DNA of 23,943 bases from Batkoa obscura (lineage: Eukaryota > Entomophthoromycota > Entomophthoromycetes > Entomophthorales > Batkoaceae): positions 1-23,943 of the forward strand of contig JASVEC010000262.1 in assembly GCA_030770535.1 (NCBI GenBank), read 5' to 3'. Made by a program: the position numbers and the translations under genes. How positions within the stretch are numbered: position 1 is the first letter of the stretch; every line of letters starts with the position of its first letter. The notes beneath the pieces were generated by a model. The model saw nothing but the letters and a program-made list of their open reading frames with translations. It was not told where the DNA came from and did no database searches. Below are positions 12,022 through 20,849 of this stretch, piece by piece.

Positions 12022-12340
12022 AATTCAATATTTTATTATGGACAGTGTTTTATATATTTTACACATATTATGTAGATATTAAGGCCATCAAAATGTCGAA
12101 TGAAATTTGAAAAAAGTTTGAAAAAATAAATCTGACACTTTAACATAAGTTTTTTTATTATAAAATTAACATGAAATTTGAATATAACAAAATAGAGATA
12201 TTTGTTATTGAATTTTATTACTTTGAATTTCTTCCATTTGTTTTTTATAATATTATAATACTATAAAAACACCTGTATTATCCACTTCATTTTTTTTGTT
12301 TTTTTAAAAGGTATGCGAACTGGTTTCTACCAATTGTATA
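12022..12340 (-). repeat. Right terminal inverted repeat of the 3.6-kb element
   Basis: Right arm of about 319 bp. It starts AATTCAATATTTTATTATGG and ends GGTTTCTACCAATTGTATA. It is nearly identical to the reverse complement of 8713-9034; visible differences are about three bases near the outer tip, one G/A change and one short indel. Confidence 0.85.
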
Positions 12341-13640
12341 TTTTATTTTTTATACTTGATGTTTAATATCAACACAAAAAGCCAAGAAAATCATGGATTA
12401 CGTTATTTATTTACTAACCTTGTAAACGCAAGGTAATCAATATAAAATGGGATAAATCCTCATTTAATCTAGCCAAAATTTAAAACAATATTCCAAGAGT
12501 GTAAAAAAACCATATAAGCTGTAACTAGTTTTTGACTTATGATAAATTATATTGTTATATTGGGATTTATTAACCATGTGAAGGTAAAATTACAAAGGTT
12601 TTAACATTTAGCTAATACCTTTGTTTATCGTTTTGATTCTTCGCACCTAAAATGAATTTGCTATATGTTTCATTCACATTAAACTTTATGATGCAAACAA
12701 AAATTATTATAAATGAAGTGACATAAACCAAAGCAATCAGTTTGATCTAATTACTCCTTTAAACTATGTTCCTACTTTCATTTACTCTTATGCGCTCGAA
12801 ACGGTGCCTAGGTATCTGGATATATAGAATCAAATATAATTATGATGTCAAAGCTAACTCAAAGGTATGATATGGTGATTATGCTCACTCATTATTGTTT
12901 AATCCAAAAATAAAGAGATAATAAGACTCTACATCTTACCCATATTAAGAACATTTTAAGCATTGTTTTTTATTAACTTCCCATTAGATAGCTATAGTTT
13001 GAAGGGTGATAAGATATTTGCTGATAGTTACTCAGTTGGTGGGCAGTTGTACTTTAGCAATGTTAAATCCTACTTAATATATTTGAAATATAATCCGTTA
13101 AGATGAGTCTAATAAGCTATTAAATCAAACCAAAGGTATGATTCAATTTAGGGCACTTTTGATATCAAAATATTAGTTAAACAAAGCATACTATATAGTT
13201 ATCAATTTATTGAAGTGATTTTTGATAACAATGAAGTAAATCAATTTAAGGGAATGTATGTACAACATAATATAACTTATGATTTGTCAAATACAAATTC
13301 GATAAATTTTGTTATTAAAGTATTTATTGATTTTACCTATATACTTACTTTTGTTGATTTACAATAAGCAGTTGTATTTGTAAAATATTTGTGTAGTATT
13401 AGAATAAAATAAGAGAATACTGATCATGACGAATTTATACAACATAGTCAAATCCTTATTTATACTAAAGCACAATATGACATCAGTAAAATTACTTCAA
13501 GCTAAGAACATCAGTTTAGTAGCCCTAGCTCTATAGTCCACCTCTAATATTCTAACTCAACTAAAAGTCTTACAAGCCCGTAAAGTCAAATCATTAACTA
13601 AAATATATAAAGTTTTATTTAAATAATAGAACAAATCCTT
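12341..13640 (+). pseudogene. Decayed coding-like region, right flank of the TIR element
   Basis: Plus-strand islands read like protein but are broken by stops and frame changes: QFDLITPLNYVPTFIYSYAL near 12740, LDSYSLKGDKIFADSYSVGG near 12985, and NTNSINFVIKVFIDFTYILT near 13290. No family is recognised with confidence. This flank could belong to the same former gene as 7941-8643, with the 3.6-kb element inserted between them. That is inference and needs a protein search. Confidence 0.35.
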
Positions 13641-13662
13641 TTCAAAGCAACAACTTAATAGT

Positions 13663-13899
13663 TTATAATAACAAAGCATAGACTAAACCAAAAGCAAGGA
13701 AAGCATCAGTAACAGTCCAGCTAAATTTTTCATCTTCACCATCTGGTATCTTCTCTTCCTTTTCTTCGGTTTTTAATTCAGCACCTCTTTCCATATGAAG
13801 ACTAGCGAGCTCTTGTAGGTTTAAATGACTTGAAGAGGTAGCTTCAGTATCATATAGCGATAGTGGGAATGGATTGGTAGTAGTGGCAGTGGACATCAT
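13663..13899 (-). CDS. Small predicted tail-anchored membrane protein, 78 aa
   Basis: An intronless frame starts at ATG 13899 (MMSTATTTNPFPLSLYD...) and stops at 13663. The N-terminal ~55 residues are polar, with an acidic/basic stretch ERGAELKTEEKEEK at about residues 37-50. The last ~20 residues (SWTVTDAFLAFGLVYALLL) are hydrophobic and end at the stop, as in tail-anchored or small single-pass proteins. Codon choice (ACC, GCC, GAG, CTC) is richer in C/G than the surrounding DNA, supporting real coding. A TATA-like TATAAATA lies ~107 bp upstream. It sits downstream of EMC1 on the same strand. I do not recognise the family; the small-membrane-protein description rests on hydrophobicity alone. 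Confidence 0.6.
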   Translation of the reverse strand: MMSTATTTNPFPLSLYDTEATSSSHLNLQELASLHMERGAELKTEEKEEKIPDGEDEKFSWTVTDAFLAFGLVYALLL

Positions 13900-14005
13900 T
13901 TTTTATTTGTTTTTGTAATAATAACAACAATTGTAACGGAATAAATTAAAGCTTAATTTCTTTCTTTTTTGTAAAAATAAAATTCAAGTGAAAGAAGATG
14001 GAGAG

Positions 14006-14013
14006 TATTTATA
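14006..14013 (-). promoter_or_regulatory. TATA-like box of the small membrane-protein gene
   Basis: TATAAATA on the minus strand, ~107 bp before the ATG at 13899. It is followed by a pyrimidine-poor, A/C-rich leader with CAA repeats, reasonable for a strong TATA-driven promoter. Placement supports the gene call but is not proof. Confidence 0.4.
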
Positions 14014-14385
14014 CTTTTTGTGAAACTTTCTTTCTTAAAGCAAACTAAAATCCCCTGTTTGTCTTTTTTCTCACGCTTGGTTAGCTAGAGTGAGTTTTTA
14101 TGCATCCCTGAACTTGTGATTTATAATTTCCCAAGCTTTATATTGCCAATAAAATTCTTACATATCTGATTTAAATTAAACCGATTGGTTTGCTATTATC
14201 GGTTACTCTTTTACTGAAATATACTGATAAGACCGAACGATTTTTAGATAATGGATCCATTTACCATACTTTTGGGAAATTATTCCTGAATAGAGTGATA
14301 ACTTTTAGCTCAAGTTCTGTTCTTTTGGGGTTTTATGAAAGCTATTTTTTGCATCCGAAATAAAGAGCAAACTCAAAGAATTACC

Positions 14386-14561
14386 ATTTTTAGCCCAAAA
14401 TAATGTATTAAAAGTTAAAAATAAACTATGGTTTTTAGCCCAAAACAAATTATTCTAAATTAGCAAAGCACCACGATTTTCACTCCAAAACAAAAAATAA
14501 ATATAACACTTGTTTTATCCCAAAATAACGATTAAAAAACAGCAACTTCTAGCCCAAAACA
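14386..14561. repeat. Degenerate repeat with core TTTTAGCCCAAAAYAA, five copies
   Basis: Copies of (T)TAGCCCAAAA or a one- or two-base variant (CACTCCAAAA, TATCCCAAAA) begin at about 14391, 14436, 14481, 14516 and 14550, spaced 45, 45, 35 and 34 nt. Linkers are A-rich and differ. The array lies between the EMC1 stop and the promoter of the small membrane-protein gene. It could be a decayed minisatellite or a cluster of binding sites. No coding frame is supported in 14040-14640. Confidence 0.55.
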
Positions 14562-14653
14562 ATAAACAAATTAAAAATGATCATTTCAAGTTGAAAAATA
14601 ATTTTAAAAAATATTTATTCTTTTTCAATGGCTCTCCTAATACCAAACATCAT

Positions 14654-17600
14654 TCAGTTTTTTATTGCGTACCTAACAATAAGATTAATAAAACGTTTAA
14701 GATTTTTATCAAAAGCACTTACCATAGGGGAAGTAAAAAAGATAGCTACTGAAAGCAAAAGAATTGTAGCTAACAAGCTAACTTTTGAAAAATCCTCCTT
14801 AAGTAAATCAAATTGCATATTAGGTGAATAAGCTGAAAAAAAGAGATCTAGACCATAAGAAAACAACAAAGTGGTCGATTCGAAATTACTTGCTACTGAG
14901 AGCGTCTTTTTAATACCTGATATCTAATAAATTATTTTTATATAAATATAAAATATATAATATCATAATATATAGTATTACATCTAAGCCATAAGATATC
15001 ACTTTCTTTTCGTTCATTCTTATGATGGGTTGGTATAGCATTGTATTAAATTGATTCTCTTCCTTTTTAATTACTCGAAGTGCATTTAATTCATCCAATG
15101 AGATTGAAACTATATGATTATTAGGTTCGATTGAAGCTAATATAAATAAATAAATAAATACATTTGAGTATATATAAAGTATAACTTACCTATCAATTCT
15201 TTATCTGTTATACCATTCAATGTATTAGTGATAGATAAAGAGGTAATATTATGTGGGAAAACGTAAGAATTAGAAGCAACATAAGGTGAATTTATATCAA
15301 ATGATGAGATAGTATCATTACTGAAATATATAAAATATAATGTAAATAGCGCAATATAATGAAATAGTATAAAACTTACTTTACATGTTTAACATCGGGT
15401 AAATGAGACGTAAACAATTCAATCACATTAAAATTAAAATTTTTATTTTCTATATTAAAATAATGATAAACAAATTGGTTTTCAAATAGTAATAATTGGA
15501 TTTGATTATTATAAACATTTTTATGCTCTACTTGATATAATTGTTTTCCTGTAATTGAATCAATCAAATAAATAAAACTATTATTGTCTTTATTGATGTT
15601 TTTAGTAATAATGATTAATAAATTGTTATTTAAATACTTATACATTACTCGACGATCACTTAAGATTCTACCCATTGAACTCATTTTATTAATACTTAAT
15701 TCATTGTGCAATACTTGTACAATAACTTGGTCTTTAAATTCTAATTTATAATTCTTTTCTATCTTTTTGTTGTTACTATAATCAATTGAATACCCTGATA
15801 CTGAATTCTTGTTATGATAATATGAATAATAAATGTCACTTATGTCATTATCATTATTGTTAGGTATTAACCTAATATTATTGCTATTAATATTAACAAT
15901 ACTGAGATAATTGCATAAATGTGTTGGTTCCATAGCGGGCAATAAATTCAACTCAAATTCAACATTATCTTTTTCATTAAAAATAACTTCATTATTAATA
16001 ATACTTCCAGTAAATCCATTGATACGATATAGTGTTAATATTCTATTACCATCTTTAATATGCTCTGCAACAATGCCAATGATGGGTGGTAATTTAATAC
16101 TGGATTCTCTCAATATATACAATTTAACAATACTTTGATTACGAATAAATTTAGTCCATTTAATTTGTCCATTTTTACTTTCGATTGCGTACATCTTATT
16201 AAACTCGTTCACTGTAATAATTAATTTATTGATTCCTAGTTTATCCATAACAATCACATCTTTCTTATCATTGTTATTGTTATTGTTATTACTAAAATAA
16301 GTTATTATATTCATTACAGTAACATACCATCTGTTTATAAAATTGATAATAACATTATTGTTATCACTATTCATTATTTTGTTATGACTTAATTCATTAC
16401 CATCTTCAATCGTAAATAAATGTTTCTCTGGTAAACTTAATATTTTGCTAGATTTAATATAACTTAATCCTTCATTGCGGTTCCATTGAGTGTATAATTT
16501 ATCATTCTTATAAATAACACTATTAATACTTCCATCTTCTCTAACTAATACTAATTCAACATCATTGTTACTATTGTAAGCATATAAACTAATTAACCTT
16601 CCGAATTCTTCATATTTACTTATTTCATCGATTGCTATTTTGATGACATCTTTTGCTTTGCTTAAATAGATACTTTCTTTATCAAAAGAAACTAAGCTGA
16701 CACTATTGTTAAAATAAATTACTTGACTATCCTTATTATTATTATTGAGCTCAAATTTATTAATTAAGTTCAACTTAGTTTCACTATTAATATTTAAATG
16801 ATAGATAATTGTATTTTCGTTAAATAGCACGTAAATTTGATCATTTTCAACAAAAATATTATTGGCTATAACATCATTGTCAATATTAATCGTGTTTAAT
16901 AATTGATTTTGATTTAACAGCTGAACGTTAATTTCCTCTTTATTGTTCCAAATAAAATAAATGGAATTATTAATGCTACTCAACTTGTATTTTATGTTCT
17001 CTGAGCCTTGTTGCTTTATAATGATTTCATTGCTAATTACTTTTCCATCATCCTTATTCAATTTTAAATAATCGATTTGTTCGTTTGATTGAGATACTAG
17101 ATAAATTATATCATTATATTTAATCATATCCAATAGTTTACTTCAGTTGTTGTAATAACATTAGCATATTTGATATAACGTAATAAAAAAGATATTTACC
17201 TTTCATTGTCTTCAATATTAAACTTCCAATTCAATTTATGAAACCCAATTTTAACATTAAATAAAAACCTATTGTTAATCAATAACAGCATAACCTCGTC
17301 ATCGATATGTATAGTAATATCATTGATATTATTATTAAATGGAATTTTATAATTAAATAAAATATCTCCGCTATCTAAGTTTACTAATACAATATACTCT
17401 CTATTATTTTCTTCATTTTGAATACATAGAACTAAAAAATAAATAAAATTAATGACTGATATTAGAGTAGAAAAAACCTACTATCATTTTCAATCAATAC
17501 ATTTTTGACTGTTCCATATTGAAAATCTGTTCTTCTCCAAACTAAATATAACAAAGTTAAGTTACAACATCTATACAACTATAATATAACAACTTACTCA

Positions 17601-17861
17601 AATCGCCATTTGTATTATTTACTCTACCGATTATGTTTTTTTCTGATAATATAATTTTGTCATTTTGATAGTTAAACATTTGCTTTGGTACACCTACCGT
17701 CTTAATCTGCCTAACATAATTTATTAAATTCCAACATACATTATAAATAAGATTTTTACTTACCAATCCTTAACACCAGCTTGATCAGAATAGATAGATG
17801 TCACCGTTTGGTTTAACAAAAGTATCAAAAATAAAAACAATAGACTATTTTTAGCTATCAT
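14654..17861 (-). CDS. EMC1: ER membrane protein complex subunit 1 (EMC1), complete, 8 exons, ~939 aa
   Basis: EMC1 is the large lumenal scaffold of the EMC insertase, which places transmembrane segments into the ER membrane. Exons: 17861-17764, 17710-17598, 17541-17482, 17431-17200, 17140-15380, 15320-15190, 15136-14982, 14923-14654; introns are 50-59 nt and phases close exactly. A signal peptide (MIAKNSLLFLFLILLL, cleavage near residue 22) precedes IYSDQAGVKDW, matching the start of mature EMC1. Further family matches are SKNGQIKWTKFIRN, MGRILSDRRVMYKYLN, LIDSITGKQLYQVEH and FESTTLLFSYGLD followed by MQFDLLKEDF. A C-terminal helix at about residues 899-918 (SLLATILLLSVAIFFTSPMV) anchors it. 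Residues include an Asn run near 16275. The end of exon 7 is the least certain: the donor could be at 14981 (GTAATA, chosen because it gives a 58-nt intron) or at an upstream in-phase GTGATA. Human EMC1 is 993 aa, so length fits. Confidence 0.93.
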
Positions 17862-18058
17862 TTTTTAATATTATTATACTATTTTATATTACAATGATAA
17901 AAAATTATAAAAATATTCAACTTTGTCATTCTTTGACTAAACTTTGGTTTATTGGCTTTATTTTCGAATTTCAATCTTATTGGACAGATTTTCACCCTCG
18001 ATAATCTGGAATTTATTCCCAAAGCTAAATATCTAAAACATTAACTTTTTTTATAAAA
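17862..18058. promoter_or_regulatory. Shared 197-bp promoter between EMC1 and BUD23, with two CCAAT boxes
   Basis: The two divergent start codons are 197 bp apart. ATTGG (CCAAT on the minus strand) occurs at 17951-17955 and 17979-17983, about 90 and 118 bp upstream of the EMC1 ATG. CCAAT boxes bind the HAP/NF-Y complex in fungi. Whether both genes use them is inference. Confidence 0.5.
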
Positions 18059-19156
18059 ATGAGTAGACCGGAACATCAAGGCCCACCAGAACATGTAAGA
18101 CTAACCAGCCCTTATTAAACTTCAAGAAACTAATCTCTATTAAAAAGGTATACAATGAGTTAGAAGCCAGCAAATACACTGCAAAGTAATTGATCCTCAA
18201 TTTTAATTAAACAATTAATAATAAATCCCATAAAATAGCACTCGTATAGCTGAGATTCAAGCCGAGATGGCATTACGAGCTTTAGAGTTATTAAACTTAC
18301 CCGAAGAACAACCTAGTTATTTACTTGATATTGGTTGTGGTTCTGGTTTATCGGGTGAAATTTTAGAAGAAGAAGGTCATTTTTGGGTTGGCTTTGATAT
18401 CTCGCCTTCTATGTTAAGTAAGGATTGATTTTCTATCTCGACTATTTGAAACTAATTCAAAAAAATAGACGTTGCTGTAGAGCGTGAAGTGGAAGGTGAT
18501 TTATTTTTGCAAGATGCTGGACAGGGTTTAAGTTTTAGACCTGGCACTTTTGATGGCGCTATTAGGTAAAGAATATCTTTATTTATCTAAATAGAAATGT
18601 AATAATGACCTCCCCCTAAGTATTTCAGTACTTCAATGGCTATGTAATGCGGATAAAAACAGTCATGTCCCATGGAAACGACTAAACCATTTTTTTACTA
18701 CTTTATTTATGTGTTTAAAAAAAGGGGCCAGAGCAGTTTTTCAGTTTTATCCTGAAAATGATGAACAATTACAGATGATAATGAGTGCAGCAATGAAGTG
18801 CGGTTTCACTGGTGGTTTAGTTATTGATTACCCCAATAGTAGAAAAGCTAGAAAACATTATCTTTGTTTATTTGCAGGACAATCGAATGATCCTTTACCT
18901 CAAGCCAAAGGTATGGAACAAGGCGAATTAGAGGTTGGATATTCTAAGAAAAGGTAAAGAAATAGTGTAATTTAATAATTTTATAGTGCTAAATGTTTTT
19001 TTATTTAGAATCAAGAATCATAGAAAGAGTAAACTTGAAGCTAAAATTAAAGGGAAAGATTGGATTATGAAAAAGAAAGAATCAGCAAGAGCTAAAGGGG
19101 TCAAGGTGGCTAAAGACTCTAAATATACAGGTAGAAAACGTAGACCTAAATTTTAA
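18059..19156 (+). CDS. BUD23: 18S rRNA (guanine-N7)-methyltransferase BUD23, complete, 6 exons, 276 aa
   Basis: Bud23, with the partner Trm112, methylates N7 of a conserved guanine in 18S rRNA and helps 40S maturation in the nucleus. Exons: 18059-18094, 18148-18185, 18239-18417, 18469-18565, 18621-18953, 19009-19156; introns are 51-55 nt and the total is 831 nt in frame. The N-terminus [19 protein letters not shown] aligns with yeast MSRPEELAPPEIFYNDSEA. SAM motif [16 protein letters not shown] is at about residues 53-67, with the acidic D78 in [21 protein letters not shown] follows, and the C-terminal basic tail ends [16 protein letters not shown]. Yeast Bud23 is 275 aa, so this copy is full length. 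The exon 5 acceptor (CTAAG at 18620) was chosen over the nearby TTTCAG because only it keeps the conserved ISISVLQWL frame. Branch-site-like ACTAAT is visible in introns 1 and 3. Confidence 0.97.
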
Positions 19157-19483
19157 ATGGATTATGTTCGTATAGATGTTGATAGACTATTTTTATTTTT
19201 TTTTGATTAAATTCTATAATTATTTACAATATAGCTTTAACTTTTTTATGGGTGTTTTGTAAATTATTTTATGTTTAAGTCTTATTAGTAGAATAAAGAT
19301 TTATTTTTTATACAATTACGATTTTAATGTATTATGTATTATTAATTTTATATTAACTCTTTTTTTGTCATAGTTTAGTTTCTTACATATTATGAGTTTA
19401 TATTCATATTCATATGATCGATTTAACATAATCAAATAAAATTGGCATAATTTCTTGGTTATAAGGAATAAAAAGGATCAAAA

Positions 19484-19491
19484 TGACGTCA
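19484..19491. promoter_or_regulatory. Perfect CRE site TGACGTCA upstream of the RPEL gene
   Basis: The 8-bp palindrome TGACGTCA, the classic ATF/CREB bZIP target, lies 63 bp before the RPEL start codon in otherwise very AT-rich DNA. Regulation by a bZIP factor is inferred from the motif and its position. The rest of 19157-19553 is AT-rich and shows no gene. Confidence 0.45.
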
Positions 19492-19553
19492 ATAAACTTT
19501 CAAAAGTGTTAAAAAGTTCCCAAAGTCAACAGTCACTCTTTTTTTATAAGAAA

Positions 19554-20228
19554 ATGCCAGGTAAATTCAATAACTAATAAGCACAGAATTATTGTTTAAT
19601 AACTTAGAATCCTTAGACTCAAGTAACGTCGTACCAAGTGAAAAGCTTAATCATTTAATTAATAACCGTCCAAAACCGGAGGAATTAGTTGATAAAAACA
19701 TTTTAAAAGGTGAATTAAGAATCTTAATTAATAAATTATCTTTAAACTAACGCCAACTTATCGAATAGACTCTAGCTTAGCCCCTAGTTTACAAGCAGCC
19801 AAACATGAATTAGCTAAACACCAATTGGCGGATAAACTAGAACATAAGATCCATGCTCGTCCTGACAAGGAAGATCTTATCAATCATAATATTTTAAAGG
19901 ACACTACTGCAGCACCTAGTTTACAAGGTGCTCAAAAGGAGTTAGAAAAACATCGGTTAGTAGATAAATTGGAGCACAAGATTCACGCTAGACCAGATAA
20001 AGAAGATCTTATTAATCATAATATTTTAAAAGGTAATGAAAAGATCATAATTTAAATCATTGATTGTTGAATTTGATTTTTTTAGAAAGTAATATTGATC
20101 CTTCTTTACTGAGTAAAAAAATGGAGTTGGAGCGTCATCAATTAGAAAATCAATTGGATAAGAAGATCTCAAGTCGACCAGATCAGCAAGAAATTGAACG
20201 TAAGTTTTTAAATGAAGAACATGCGTAA
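19554..20228 (+). CDS. RPEL-repeat (actin-binding) protein, 4 exons, 171 aa
   Basis: RPEL motifs bind monomeric actin in animal MRTF and Phactr proteins; small RPEL-repeat proteins of unknown role are also known in fungi. Exons: 19554-19560 (only ATG CCA G), 19608-19709, 19769-20032, 20086-20228; all three introns are phase 1 and the sum is 516 nt. Four repeats carry RPKPEEL, RPDKEDL, RPDKEDL and RPDQQEI, with the core Arg at residues 23, 67, 111 and 155, an exact 44-residue period. Repeats 2 and 3 are identical over 23 residues (DKLEHKI...NHNILK). Each repeat is preceded by a helical PSL..(K)..L..H.L segment. There is no signal peptide or membrane segment, so it is probably cytosolic or nuclear. 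Actin binding is inferred from the motif. Confidence 0.9.
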
Positions 20229-20849
20229 TTAAATAGGATCTATTTCTTTTTTCTATTCTCTATCACTAGTATAGCATTTAGCATACTTTTTATTATTTTT
20301 ATTTTAGTAAATAAATGAAGATGTAAATTTTATAATATTATCGCTTTTATTGTTTACTTCATATTCATTATACTTTACATGTTTACAAAATGTTTGTAAA
20401 ATACTGCAAGGGTAACTGTAAAATTTAATATTAACTTATACTCTATCCCTTCAATTTTCTAAAATGAGTAAAGTAAAAGAAATTTATAACTCATTTACAA
20501 AAAAATTGCCCAACTTAATAAGAGTACGCGTACGTGGGCAATTAAATTTTAAATTTTGAAACCAAATATGAAGGTCATTAATTCCTATCAATAATCAAAT
20601 TCAGGGTTATTTTAATAGTTAGCATTTATTTTTCAAGCATTAAATTTATCAAGTTGTTTATTAGCATATTTGTTTTTAAAACTGGAAATAAAAATTATAC
20701 AAATTAAGTGAAATAAAATTTTTGTTTTTTTAAGTGTTTTACTACTACTCCAATCTATTGTAAAAGTAATAAATTCATATTTTATTAAGATTTAATATCT
20801 AGTAGTTATTAAGTAATATTTTTATTTATTAATTCATCTTTCAAAATAG
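20229..20849. other. Spacer with a possible first exon of the downstream membrane-protein gene
   Basis: Mostly AT-rich. An ATG at 20464 opens a 32-codon frame, MSKVKEIYNSFTKKLPNLIR..., ending in TGA; it could be the first exon of the next gene. Candidate donors are near 20524, 20530 and 20534, but only 20534 (weak GTGGGC) matches the phase of the acceptor at 20849, and the intron would be ~315 nt, much longer than the others here. Thus the link is tentative. The same stretch holds an inverted repeat AATTGCCC/GGGCAATT (20504-20543) around the palindrome GTACGCGTAC. Confidence 0.35.

Larger units (their letters stand above)
8713..12340. mobile_element. 3.6-kb element with ~320-bp near-identical terminal inverted repeats
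   Basis: The sequence at 8713-9034 recurs as its reverse complement at 12022-12340. Outer ends read TATACAAT...GAAACCAGTTCGCATACC on both sides. The arms differ at only a few bases plus one ~4-nt indel, roughly 97-98% identity by eye. The interior (about 3 kb) is AT-rich and has no intact long frame. It contains smaller repeats and a decayed frame at 9645-10025. Long inverted ends argue for a DNA transposon (Mutator-like or foldback type) now unable to move on its own. LTR elements would have direct repeats. A clear target-site duplication was not found: the flanks TTTAATT and TTTTATT are only loosely alike. The family is unassigned. Confidence 0.75.

Noticed and set aside
8713-12340. LTR retroelement or virus-like element
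   Set aside because: The terminal repeats are inverted, not direct, and no capsid, protease, reverse transcriptase or polymerase motif is seen.
14628-14831. 67-codon plus-strand frame (MALLIPNIIQFF...)
   Set aside because: It is the antisense of the EMC1 C-terminal membrane exon.
15126-15136. GGTTCGA resembling a tRNA B box
   Set aside because: It lies in EMC1 exon 7, and no cloverleaf or A box can be formed around it.
15141-15165. AAAT tetranucleotide run
   Set aside because: A short microsatellite inside the EMC1 intron between exons 6 and 7; ordinary for this base composition.
16265-16295. GTTATT repeat within EMC1
   Set aside because: Codes the Asn run of the protein; a common feature of AT-rich genomes and not a separate element.
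18621-18632. Alternative BUD23 exon 5 acceptor at TTTCAG
   Set aside because: It would lose the conserved ISISVLQWL frame and run into a stop; the CTAAG acceptor keeps the family sequence.
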